From Anoplolepis gracilipes (taxonomy: Eukaryota; Arthropoda; Insecta; Hymenoptera; Formicidae), in assembly GCF_047496725.1 (NCBI RefSeq), contig NC_132972.1, forward strand, positions 8,598,501-8,662,500: DNA of 64,000 bases, in the 5' to 3' direction. The notes beneath the pieces were generated by a model. It did not search any database. It worked only from the letters and a program-made list of their open reading frames with translations, and was not told where the DNA came from. The position numbers and the translations under genes are program-made. Shown one piece after another: positions 26,277 through 35,663 of this stretch (position 1 is the stretch's first letter; each line of letters begins with the position of its first letter).

Positions 26277-26822
26277 CGAGGATATGGTGCGCGGGTATAT
26301 ACCCCAGGGGTGTGATAGTCGTACGATGTATGGTTATTGGGCGGCTGGCGGCATCGATTCTCACGACGAGGGAGCCACAGATCACCCGGAAACTGAAACT
26401 CCCGCGTCGTACCTGCATCTCCTCCTGCGCTTCTCGCCCTACACTTTCTACCGCCGCCTCCTTCTCGCTTCCTTCTCTACGTAAAGCCATCCTCGATGCG
26501 CTTCCTTCCCCATTCGATGGCTAAATAGTTTATTAGCAAGTTATATACAATTTTCCCTCGGCGCGCGCAAACCATCGTAACTCCGAATCGCGCGATCCGT
26601 AAAAATTCCAGCCAGCAAATATCTTTGCAGGCACTCACAATCGGAAACTTATGTATCGCAGATAAATTAATCAATTCACACACGCACGAAAAAAACGTTC
26701 ATCATCAGGCTAAACATCATGTTGTATTCCAAAAAAAAAAAAATATATATTTTTATCCATATAATCCTTTTTTTATTATTATAGGTAAATCCCGGATTAA
26801 ATTGTTTAGTTTTCTCTTTTTC

Positions 26823-26844
26823 TTTTTTTTTTTTTTTTTTTTTT
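26823..26844. repeat. T22 tract
   Basis: Uninterrupted T run in AT-rich DNA. Confidence 0.9.
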
Positions 26845-27001
26845 GAATATTCTTAATTCTCGTAAATCTCGAAAATCGATTCATTAATTTTAAGCGTATT
26901 TAACGAAGGATGATTTTGCGGAATTTCGCATATATCGCAATGTTCGACAAATAAAGCCGTTGATCCCTAATGCGGCCGTGTAATTTTCCACTGTTCCACG
27001 T

Positions 27002-27065
27002 ACAATTTGGTGAAATCTAATCTAATATTGTACACGCTGTAATATGGCAGGGATATCGAGCCAAT
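27002..27065 (+). repeat. Local paralogous block, 27-kb pair, copy A
   Basis: 27,002-27,037 matches 27,725-27,760 at 32 of 36 positions, including the identical stretch GAAATCTAATCTAATAT. Weaker similarity continues for about 25 bp on each side. Copies are direct, 723 bp apart. Neither has a shared open frame. Confidence 0.75.
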
Positions 27066-27493
27066 TAGATGACAATACGTAATTATTGTGGCGTAATGTT
27101 CGCTGCTATTTGCACGATGAAAAGCGAAAAGACTATTTGCGGCCACGCCACGCAAATTTCATCGCAATAATCGCGTATAAAGCATTTGCGTATGAATCGT
27201 AACTACAACGACCGTTCGCTTGTGTGAAATTTAACTGTAGACTGTATAATTTTTGCAGAAATATCATTCGGGATGTTACGTTAATGAGATAATTTAATAT
27301 ACAATATTTTACAATAAACGTCAAAATAATACGTAAATACCTGCGTAAACTAACAATGTTGAAATCAACAATAGAAGCGAAAATTCCAGCGGAAATTAAA
27401 TTCACGCAGCACTTTTTTTTTTGTATATGTTTGTTAAATTAGATACAGAGTTCAAAGCTGCTTCAAATCATAAAAATTTTCTAGTTTTAAAGT

Positions 27494-27515
27494 AAAAAAA
27501 AAAAAAAAAAAAAAA
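27494..27515. repeat. A22 tract
   Basis: Uninterrupted A run between the two copies of the 27-kb pair. Confidence 0.9.
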
Positions 27516-27724
27516 CTATTTTAAAGTAACGCTATTGACAAACATAGTAATTCGTATTGCGTAATTCTTCTTGTACCACGCCATCCAAATATCGTACGTA
27601 CCAACGGCATCACGTTGCATTCTCAAGTTGCATTCGACGCAACAATCTCACCAAATTCCGAGAGCTGACGCCCGGAGCAAACAACGGCACGGCTGCCTCA
27701 TGCGCGTTCGCGTAATTCTAGGGG

Positions 27725-27790
27725 ACAATTTGCCGAAATCTAATCTAATATCGTACGCGCCAGAGGGGGATGCGAGGTCAATTGCGCGGC
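27725..27790 (+). repeat. Local paralogous block, 27-kb pair, copy B
   Basis: Partner of the block at 27,002. This copy is richer in CpG: the differences are mainly T or A in copy A against C or G here. That pattern would suit decay of an original CpG-rich unit in copy A. Confidence 0.75.
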
Positions 27791-29059
27791 AATATCTCTC
27801 TATATCTCCTCTACCCGTGTGCAACGTTTGTCAACCTTCTCGTGTTTGCGCATCCGTAAGTAATGCGAGTGCCTCGCCGCGGAGAGCTGATTCAAGGGGT
27901 ACGGGGTGTTCAATTGCAACATCGCATGCATCGAGGATCAACACGAAGTTTGCGATCGCTCGATCTGTCTCTTCCCACCCTCCCACGTCAAATTGATCAT
28001 ATCTACCTAATTGCGCATGGCTTCTCTAACCATTCTGAATCGCTTCGAACCGAAATCGAGAAGCAATTGGCCGCGGTTTGACTTGCTCCAGATCAAACGT
28101 CGCTCCGTCTTAAGATCGATGCCGATCGATGTTAAAATCCGCGTTCGAGGAGCCATCGTCTTATTGAATGCGTCACGATTGTCTCTTATCGAAGTCGTCC
28201 ATTGATATTGCCGCATCAAAAGTTATTGGTTATTGATATTGAGTGAAAGCATAGCGAGACGATGTAGTTTGTAGATGTATTAATTAATCGCGAGCTTCGT
28301 CTGCGGGAAATGGAATCGTCGAGAATCGTGGCAACTGACTGGAAGAGTATTTACCCCCGGCAAACCGACTGCCGATGAATTATTAAGATTAGAAGATATC
28401 TCAAAAATACCTAAGATGTATAAAGAAAGAAAGAGAAAAAAAAATGAAATTACAAATATATAGATAAAAAGAAGAAAAGAGAAAATATCCTATATGAAAG
28501 CTATAGGTATAATTGATATCTCTGTTATAAAAATAAAAGCATCAAATAAATTATGGCACTCAACAAAATTAAAAAAAAACATGGAAATTTTAAAACGCGC
28601 TTTTTTTTATTATAAAGCTGTTGATTAATTTTTGTTCCAAGCAAAACAAATGGTCAATCAGTTATTAGGCGTTTTCGTAGATTAACGTCACGTACGCTCG
28701 CCAAACATTAACTGTATATTCGATTGACGAAGCAATATAATTCGGCGCAATTATGGCATCGTTGATACGTAGTATTCATTAGAACGCGCCATGTACCTGG
28801 CTTCATCAAATATACGTGGGGGAGGTGAATGATCAAGTATCTAATTGCTAATTGATAGGGAATGATGCACGGAATATCGCGTAATTGCTGTGATATTTTG
28901 CTATGTATATTTTGCTAAATGTTTATTAAAGCGTGTAACATTTTTAACGTTGCAATAATAATGATTTATTACTGTACTCACTTTGTACTCACTTTGCAAA
29001 TTTTTCTACGATTCCATCGCTCATATTTATATAATGCAAAAAATTGTTAGTACGATGAA

Positions 29060-29090
29060 TTTGCGTGCTTACCTGCAACAGAAAAAAACA
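29060..29090 (-). other. Candidate recursive splice site (zero-length exon), site 1
   Basis: Read on the minus strand, seven T residues are followed by CTGTTGCAG, with the CAG at plus 29,073-29,075, and then directly by GTAAGC at plus 29,067-29,072. A good 3' splice site therefore abuts a good 5' splice site with no exon between them. This is the form of ratchet points used in stepwise removal of long introns, known experimentally in Drosophila. The junction lies between 29,072 and 29,073. The pyrimidine tract, CAG and GTAAGC agree with the site at 52,026 at all but one position, while the wider flanks differ. Use of the site is inferred; nothing in the window shows which gene it belongs to. 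Confidence 0.6.
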
Positions 29091-29314
29091 ATCAAGTATT
29101 AATGTAAAGATAACATTATAATCTCTATTGATATATCATATACAAATTATATAATCACAACTGTCATTAGATAATAAAATAACATTTCTTTTTTCGTAAA
29201 ATACTGATATTAACTTTTTATCTATTACTTTTTCCCACGATTTTATTCGATACTGTCATGCATGAGATGACAGAACAGTGTCGTTTGAAAGTCGAGAGGT
29301 AAGCTATTCAGGGA

Positions 29315-29385
29315 AAAATTCTCGGAGGACTTTCTTTTCCCAGTAGATCGTATAAAGGTTACTAAAGGAATCGCTTAAAGCGAGT
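29315..29385 (+). repeat. Local paralogous block, 29/30-kb pair, copy A
   Basis: 29,345-29,372 matches 30,185-30,212 at 25 of 28 positions, 840 bp apart and in direct orientation. An AAATYCTC...AGGACT segment before the core is also shared; copy B has about 30 extra bases between. This copy begins about 240 bp from the candidate recursive splice site at 29,073. Confidence 0.7.
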
Positions 29386-30125
29386 ATGCAAACGTTGCAC
29401 AGCAACCGAATAATACTTTGCACAGTTTCATTTCACAACATCGAAACGGTAACGGTGCTCAATGTAGCGCGAAATTGTAGAATTTATTTATTAATTGTAA
29501 TATAATTTTTTAAATTAGTCATTACGCAACATACATATACAATGGATATCACGGTTATAGATTATAGCATTTTCTCTTTGTTAATAATAGAAACTTTTGC
29601 ATTAAAAGATTATGCATTTCTGTACAAGAATTTCTATAAAAAATATAAAATGTCTAGAAAAATCATCAATTAATTAATATTTTATTTAAAAAATATTAAA
29701 ATTTATAAGATTAAAAAGAGCGAAAAAATATTTTGATATCACTGCTTAAATAAAAAATATATATTTTAATACAATTTTCCAAATCAATCGAATTTTCTTC
29801 AATTAACATGCAATTTCAAATTAAAAAAAAAAAAATTATTTTAGTACAAACTAAAAAAGTACAAAAAAAAATTGTTTTTTTATTTACATTTCGGTTGAAA
29901 AGAAATACACTTGAAGCGATCTCGAAAGAGAGCGGTCTCTTTTTCTTTCTCTCAGTATTCTCACAAGCAAACGGACAGAGTCCACGATCGTATCGACATT
30001 TCTAATCCCCGAAATGTTCTTGTAGCGCGGTATAAACGTAACGGCGTGCGCACGATTGCTAGTGCAAACTCAGCTCGGCGCTGCGCTATAAAAGTCGCGC
30101 GGACCAACGCGGGGAAAAGATAAAG

Positions 30126-30230
30126 AAATCCTCCAAGGACTCCTCGCTGCCTCTCGATGCGGGGCGTCTCGGGCGCGCGTTAACAGATCGCATAAAGATT
30201 ACTAATGGAATCCATACGAGCGTATAAAAG
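30126..30230 (+). repeat. Local paralogous block, 29/30-kb pair, copy B
   Basis: Partner of the block at 29,345. It lies in a CpG-rich patch. Immediately after the conserved part it has a TATAAAAG at 30,223-30,230, absent at the corresponding place in copy A. Confidence 0.7.
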
Positions 30231-31231
30231 CCCCGGGTATGTCGAGTATGCTGCGATGCTGGCGTTCGCGCGGCAACTCGCTAGCGTGCATTAGCGAGTT
30301 AGCGAGTATTCGCCCCGGTGGCCTTAGGTGGAAAAATACCGAACGGCAGTGGAAAGCCGGGAACCGAGAAAGAGAGTGCATTTTAGCCCCGGCGCAGCCG
30401 GCTGATTGGGAAAAGCCCCCGGGAGCCGTTTCGCCGTCTCTTCCTCACCTCTCCGTCTTTTTGGATTCTTATTCCACGTGTGCCGAGGCCCTAGCCGCCC
30501 CCACGATCGTTTTACGCGCCGGCTACACACGAGAAAACGTGTGTAAATGGTGGACGTGAGTCCATCGTAACCACCCAGGTACACTTCTCGCTCTCGCGCA
30601 GGATCCACTGAAAATTTTATAGCAACCCCGACGAGACCGAGGAAGGAGTTAGACATCCGTGCAGAGGGTGAGAGTGGTGCGCGGGGGCGATAGGAGAGAA
30701 GGGGAGGGAAGGAGCTCAAGAAGGCTCGTTCGAATTTTCGTGTCTGCGACGTTTTAATAAATTACGAAAGCTTCGGGCGCACTTTCGCGAATAGCTCAAC
30801 GGGGGATCGTTTACGGCGGCTTCGAAATGAATTTGTTATCGTCGTCGAGCCAGACGGTAAACGTGAACTTTTTCCTATGTGTATGTTGATCATGCATTTT
30901 GATCTTTAAGCGATTGATCGATAAGTTCACCGAAAAAGAGTTATCATGCGCGAATCCAATGCAACATTAAATTATTACATATTTAAACCACTTAATCATA
31001 TCCTATTTCAATCTAATTTATAACATTTGTTAATTAGATTTTATAATAATTAGAACTCGACTGGATATTACCTTTTTAATCTACTTCAAAAACTACACAT
31101 TAATTAGAGATCTAATACATATTACGTTAAGATTATCACGTTATTCCCTCATTCGAAACAACTCTCGCCAGCATTCGTTCCGTTGCAAGAGCATGTCTGT
31201 TGTGACCTAAATACTCCTACCCTTCAATTCG

Positions 31232-31256
31232 CGTTATCGGCATGCACGCGATAACG
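31232..31256. repeat. 8-bp hairpin in CpG-rich sequence
   Basis: CGTTATCG at 31,232-31,239 is complementary to CGATAACG at 31,249-31,256, with a 9-nt loop. It is too short to be more than a minor feature. Confidence 0.5.
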
Positions 31257-32113
31257 TATGCTTCTTGCGCATTGCGCAACATGTTATCACATCAGCAAGT
31301 CGCCATATGTGTAATCATAGCAACCACTGGCTCATTTTCACAAAACCGAATCATTACACGGTCAGAAGTAGACAATTCGAACTAAACTTCGCATATAAAA
31401 CTTCTCTAAGCCATCGGGCAATTAACGAGAGTGCGGATCAAATAGACTAATCGAATATAGAACTAAATTAGAGTTATTTCCGATGACTTTTATGACGTAA
31501 AGAGCTTCGTTGTCTCCACCTTTAATACTCATTTTTTTGCGTAGATCGATTCTTTCTCAAAGCCCTCCGAGCCCGACACAGCCATTGTGCTCAGGAGTCA
31601 GGAGTTATAATAATCTTCTTATGTTAATCCCTTAATTGACTGCCTTCGAATAAATCTATAAGATAAATTCATCAGATTCGATCGAAGATCTAAATTATTT
31701 GGCAGATTTTTATGCGAGTCAATCAAATGTAAGCATGATAAACTTTTATTGAAAAAAACTCTTTGCTTTGTTTTATTTTCGCAAGCTAAATAAAATTATT
31801 GTTACTAAAACCGTGCTGGATGGTAATTATTATGCTAAATAATATGCAGCTGTAAAATTAATGTAGATTGTTTATGTGAGCAATTTTTAAATGTATTGTG
31901 AAATAAGATTCTCTCGAGACACTCTGCATACTTATTTATAATGTTTCTTCTTCTTTCAATGTTACATCGCGTTCATCCTGTCACGTTAATCCTTGAATAA
32001 GGACCAGAATAAAAAGTGACTTGACATAAGCCGGATAAAAGTGACACGATGCGAGGATGAAGAAAACCTCTTCCTTTTCGGTAGAAAAAAATTGCGTATT
32101 TTTTCATACTTAC

Positions 32114-32188
32114 CAAACTGACGCTCTTTTATGGCGATAAGAAGCCGAGGCATCGCGCGACATAACTCAAACGAACGGTGATCCCGAC
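32114..32188 (-). other. Candidate 75-nt minus-strand exon
   Basis: On the minus strand TTG is followed by GTAAGTATG, a complete match to the 5' splice consensus from -1 to +8 (intron begins at plus 32,113). Seventy-five bases upstream is TTCTCGTTCAG, a moderate 3' splice site. One frame through the segment is open, giving 24 full codons (RDHRSFELCR... ending KERQF). The length is a multiple of three, so inclusion would not shift a frame. The strand agrees with the two recursive splice sites. The acceptor is weak and the peptide matches nothing I recognise, so this could be a chance pairing around a strong cryptic donor. Confidence 0.15.
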
Positions 32189-32254
32189 CTGAACGAGAAT
32201 ACGCTCGATGATGTAATAATAGCGCGATAAATATCCCAAAAGGAGCACATATAT

Positions 32255-32276
32255 ACACACACACACACACACACAC
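32255..32276 (+). repeat. (CA)n microsatellite
   Basis: AC dinucleotide run followed by GCACACA. Confidence 0.9.
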
Positions 32277-33001
32277 GCACACATCCATACACAATGTAAT
32301 GCGCGATCGTCCTCGATCTCGCCAAAAAAAGGAAGACAAATAGCTTAAAAAATCTCTTTGTTCGTGCTGTTTCAATAAATCTCTTTGTCTCATTCCCCGT
32401 TTGGCATGACGACCAATTCCGGTTGGCGCTCTCGACTGTGACGAACGTAGTTTCAAAACTCGGACGAACCCCTCTGTTAGCCCGCGGCGCCAGATATCGT
32501 AATGACGGTACGCATGAATAGCGAGGAAGTCGCTATTGAAGTTCACGCAGGAAAAGCATATGAAACAAACGCGATTAGAGCTGCGCTGACCTGCACTGAG
32601 ATTACGCGATAGGAACGGTATAAAAATGCAGAAAAAAAGAGGAAATGAACGAGCGCGTGGGTTGGCCAAAATGTAACGAAAAAAAGGAAAAAAAATAAAA
32701 ATAGGGTAATGCGAGTCGAGAAAAGGCGACGAGAGAAAGAAAGATAGAAACGATAGAATAGTTTTCTCTCTTCACAGGACGATAGGGAGAGACGCAAGAG
32801 GAAAGAGGAAGAGTTTTGGAAGGGTGCGGAGGTGGCATAAAAGCGAGTAGTGGAAATCCGGACTGGCTGAAAGGAGCGATGCGGGATTACGAAAGGATTT
32901 ATTTGAGATTTTCTGCTGCCGGCACTGCCGCCACCACTGCCGTTGCCGTACTGCAACAACTCGGCTCGGTTTGGTGTACAAATAACAAAAAATAGGGGGC
33001 T

Positions 33002-33004
<3 letters not shown>

Positions 33005-33075
<71 letters not shown>
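33005..33075 (+). repeat. (GA)n microsatellite, about 71 bp
   Basis: Second-longest dinucleotide tract; purines on the plus strand, the opposite of the (TC)38 tract at 16.8 kb. Confidence 0.95.
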
Positions 33076-33078
<3 letters not shown>

Positions 33079-34749
33079 ATGGGAGGAGGATAGAGAAAGA
33101 AACATAGCTCTTGGTGAGCAGTCACTGGGGCGGGCAATAAAATCATGTCGATTGGCATATCGAAACAGCATGTCGCGATGCTGCATTTGCTTGTACGTAA
33201 ATCGGATTGCTTCGTGCTATGTGTCGCGTACCTGCCATTGTACAATATTTGCTAAAAATAAAGCGTCCATTTCTGTTTCTGACGCTTAAATCTAATGTCA
33301 AGTCTCGTGTAAATAAAACCGATCTCGATGACATCGCATTAACTTGGCTCGATGTACGCAGTATTCTCTTTTCTGCATCTTAATGTGTAATTTTCTTTTA
33401 CCCTCTGATCCTTTCATTTCAGCAAATTTCAAAAGTACACGTATAGATTTTACTCGTCTACATTTCTTTGCGCGATTCAAATCTCTTTCCTTTTGAAACA
33501 ACATTTTAAGATGTAATTGTTAATCATTAAACATCACTTATATTAAAATAAAAAAGTCGAATTTTTTCTCAATTTTAGATAATGCATATTAATATGTAAA
33601 TGTAATTCACATATTATCCAAATCCCCGTTATACTACAAATATTTATTATAATTGGTATAATTATATTTTAATTCTCGCGTAAGGACTGTTTAAATTGAA
33701 AAGTTTGGCAAATTCTCAGCGCAAATGTCGAACCGTTTGACGATGGAAATGTCCTTTAAGTAAGAATGGGCCATCGCTGAAGACCGGTAGTACCTTCGTT
33801 ATAATCTGGCGAACGAAAGTTTCGAAGTTACTATCGAAAATACGTCAAGACATATCGGAGCCTGAACGAGATGGCGTCGTCGTTATAACGGAACTAGCAG
33901 GTCGCGCGGCACCGCAATTAGTTTCGTTCCCTTTCCTTTCGTTCTCTCGCCTGTCGCTTCCAATCTTTTTACTTACACAAGTGACCGCGAAGACACCGAG
34001 CAGAAAATGACGAGAGACTAACGAGAAAAATTAAGCGATCGTCACGTTGCAATTTACGAGCCCTGTCTCCGCAGTCTATTTTTATCTGATATCGTGATCG
34101 ATGGATCGTAGCGTTTGCGACGATCCAATTTAATATGATCGAATATATAGTTATTATGGTATACTATTATAAAGATACATACAAAATGAATGAACATAAG
34201 ATTGTTTTCAAAAAAAAAAAAGATGGATGACATATTAATGACAATGTCATCACGAGATTTTGCGTTTAGTAGAGTAGACTTGTGCAAAACATTGTCGACG
34301 AAACTTGACTTTTTTATGGCAAAGTTTTGGAATGACTAATGAATTTTAGATAATATTTGCTTCACAGTACATAGTGCGATTTATTAAGCTAATATAGTCT
34401 CTCTTATATATGTGTAACTAGCAAAAAGTAATGATAGATAAATACTAAATTTAATATGTAATAAATATTAAGTATCATATATATGCGACTGTAGAATCGT
34501 TTGATGTTATTTCTTTTTACTATATTCATTTATACATCTTTTATCAAATAATTTGAAAATACGTCAGTTAACTTTCAAATTTGTTAATCTTTTTAATTAA
34601 ACGAAAAAAAAAAAACAACTGTTACTAAAAAATTGATTGTAAAATTCTGATATATTTTTTCGTATTAAAATGAGACTGACATTTCTTTTTTCAATCGATA
34701 TTATACAATAAATAAATCGATAAAAAAAGGTCTTTAAAATATTTTGTAG

Positions 34750-34750
<1 letters not shown>

Positions 34751-34787
<37 letters not shown>
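34751..34787. repeat. (TA)n microsatellite
   Basis: Pure TA run of about 37 bp. Confidence 0.9.
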
Positions 34788-34792
<5 letters not shown>

Positions 34793-34911
34793 GAAAATTA
34801 ATTTATTAAAAAAAATTTAAATGCTCTTAAAAGAAGAAGGGACAATTTCATTAAGTTGTTTTCGATATGTACTAAGCAAAGACTTGTTACCGAGGGATTA
34901 AGCCAAACTAA

Positions 34912-34959
34912 GTCTTAACTGCCGTCGCAACCTGCTTAATAGCACGCCACAGTTAAGAC
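34912..34959. repeat. 10-bp inverted repeat with 28-bp spacer
   Basis: GTCTTAACTG at 34,912-34,921 and its complement at 34,950-34,959. It sits where an AT-rich block gives way to a mixed-composition stretch, and may be a decayed foldback end. Confidence 0.5.
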
Positions 34960-35381
34960 AGGTGGATAAGCGTGGTTCTCTAACCTCGAATAATATTACG
35001 AGCGATGACATTCACTCTGACGACGACGACGACATCCGCAGTTAGGGCAACTAAAGTACGACGCATTAGTCTGCAAGAGCCGGCACGAGGCTCGTCTGTG
35101 CACTGTGTGCGCGCCAACTTCGAAACAACGATTATTATCCGCATACCGAGATGTATGTATATTAGTTGCGGAGAAGCTATACCGAACTGCCGACGTTAAT
35201 AAAACCGGTGCAGGTGCAACCGCCGCATTTGCGTGCACTGCATATCGTCACCGCAGCAATTAATAATCATTACATTAGGCGGGCGGTTCTCCCGCAGACC
35301 CAAAGTACCTGCCGCCTTGTAATCTATCTACTTGCAAGCATCCCGAAGGATGAGAGAATAGAGGTGAGACATCTCAAACTT

Positions 35382-35663
35382 ATGGGAATATTAATCGTCT
35401 TATTCTCCCGAGTGATACCTGAATGCTCAATAAAATACAAAAGAGATAGTTTAGAGCCACTTCCACGTACAAAAAGATCTCGATACTTGAGTAATATTAT
35501 GAAAGCTAAAATCTCAAAAACGCTAACATCTCTTGCGAGACGTTTTAATTATGATTATAAAACTGAATGTTATATTATCGAAAAGGTTAAAGTCATTCTA
35601 CAGAAATTATGTAATAAATACAAAGCAATAAATACCTATGACATGTGTTATGTAAAAAACTAG
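35382..35663 (+). CDS. Candidate small ORF, 93 residues, unrecognised
   Basis: An ATG at 35,382 opens a 93-codon frame, closed by TAG at 35,661-35,663. The product begins MGILIVLFSRVIPEC, a short hydrophobic stretch that only weakly resembles a signal peptide. It is lysine- and arginine-rich, with a basic KRSR at residues 31-34 and cysteines at 15, 63, 77 and 89. It is not low-complexity, and it runs through AT-rich DNA where stop codons should be frequent. Against it: the context before the ATG is poor (C at -3), the frame is open further upstream without another ATG, no poly(A) signal or intron is evident, and I know no homologue. It is on the strand opposite the inferred host gene. Confidence 0.15.
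   Translation: MGILIVLFSRVIPECSIKYKRDSLEPLPRTKRSRYLSNIMKAKISKTLTSLARRFNYDYKTECYIIEKVKVILQKLCNKYKAINTYDMCYVKN

Larger units (their letters stand above)
25501..28380. other. CpG-rich block with the 27-kb pair
   Basis: A GA-rich stretch at 26,110-26,280 produces long frames on both strands. AT-rich breaks hold T22 (26,823-26,844) and A22 (27,494-27,515). The 27,560-28,210 part has a 141-codon plus-strand frame starting at 27,571, of ordinary composition but unrecognised, overlapping copy B of the 27-kb pair. Confidence 0.5.
28381..29900. other. AT-rich block containing recursive splice site 1 and copy A of the 29/30-kb pair
   Basis: Apart from those two signals this stretch is AT-rich and non-coding, with a moderately CpG-containing part at 28,670-28,880. 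Confidence 0.6.
29901..31500. other. CpG-rich patch with TATAAAAG motifs
   Basis: TATAAAAG occurs at 30,087-30,094 and 30,223-30,230 in GC-rich surroundings, without an initiator about 30 bp downstream of either. A 106-codon plus-strand and a 131-codon minus-strand frame overlap at 30,239-30,719; neither is recognised. Confidence 0.5.
31501..33350. other. AT-rich flank then mixed patch with (CA)n and a long (GA)n
   Basis: The 227-codon minus-strand frame (31,986-32,669) crosses the (CA)n at 32,255-32,276 and so includes a Cys-Val repeat; I do not regard it as a protein. The candidate 75-nt exon lies inside it. (GA)n follows at 33,005-33,075. Confidence 0.5.

Noticed and set aside
25846..26490. 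214-codon minus-strand frame with a donor-like CAG/GTACG 26 codons after its ATG (about 26,412)
   Set aside because: A first exon was considered, but the frame passes into GA-repeat sequence, the opposite strand is equally open, and no promoter or acceptor partner is evident.
30087..30260. Two TATAAAAG boxes in a CpG-rich patch
   Set aside because: Neither has an insect-type initiator at the expected distance; kept only as a note in the block description.
31986..32669. 227-codon minus-strand open frame, the longest in the window
   Set aside because: Crosses a (CA)n microsatellite as a Cys-Val repeat and a low-complexity N-terminal half; not credible as a whole protein. Only the short splice-bounded part is kept as a weak candidate exon.
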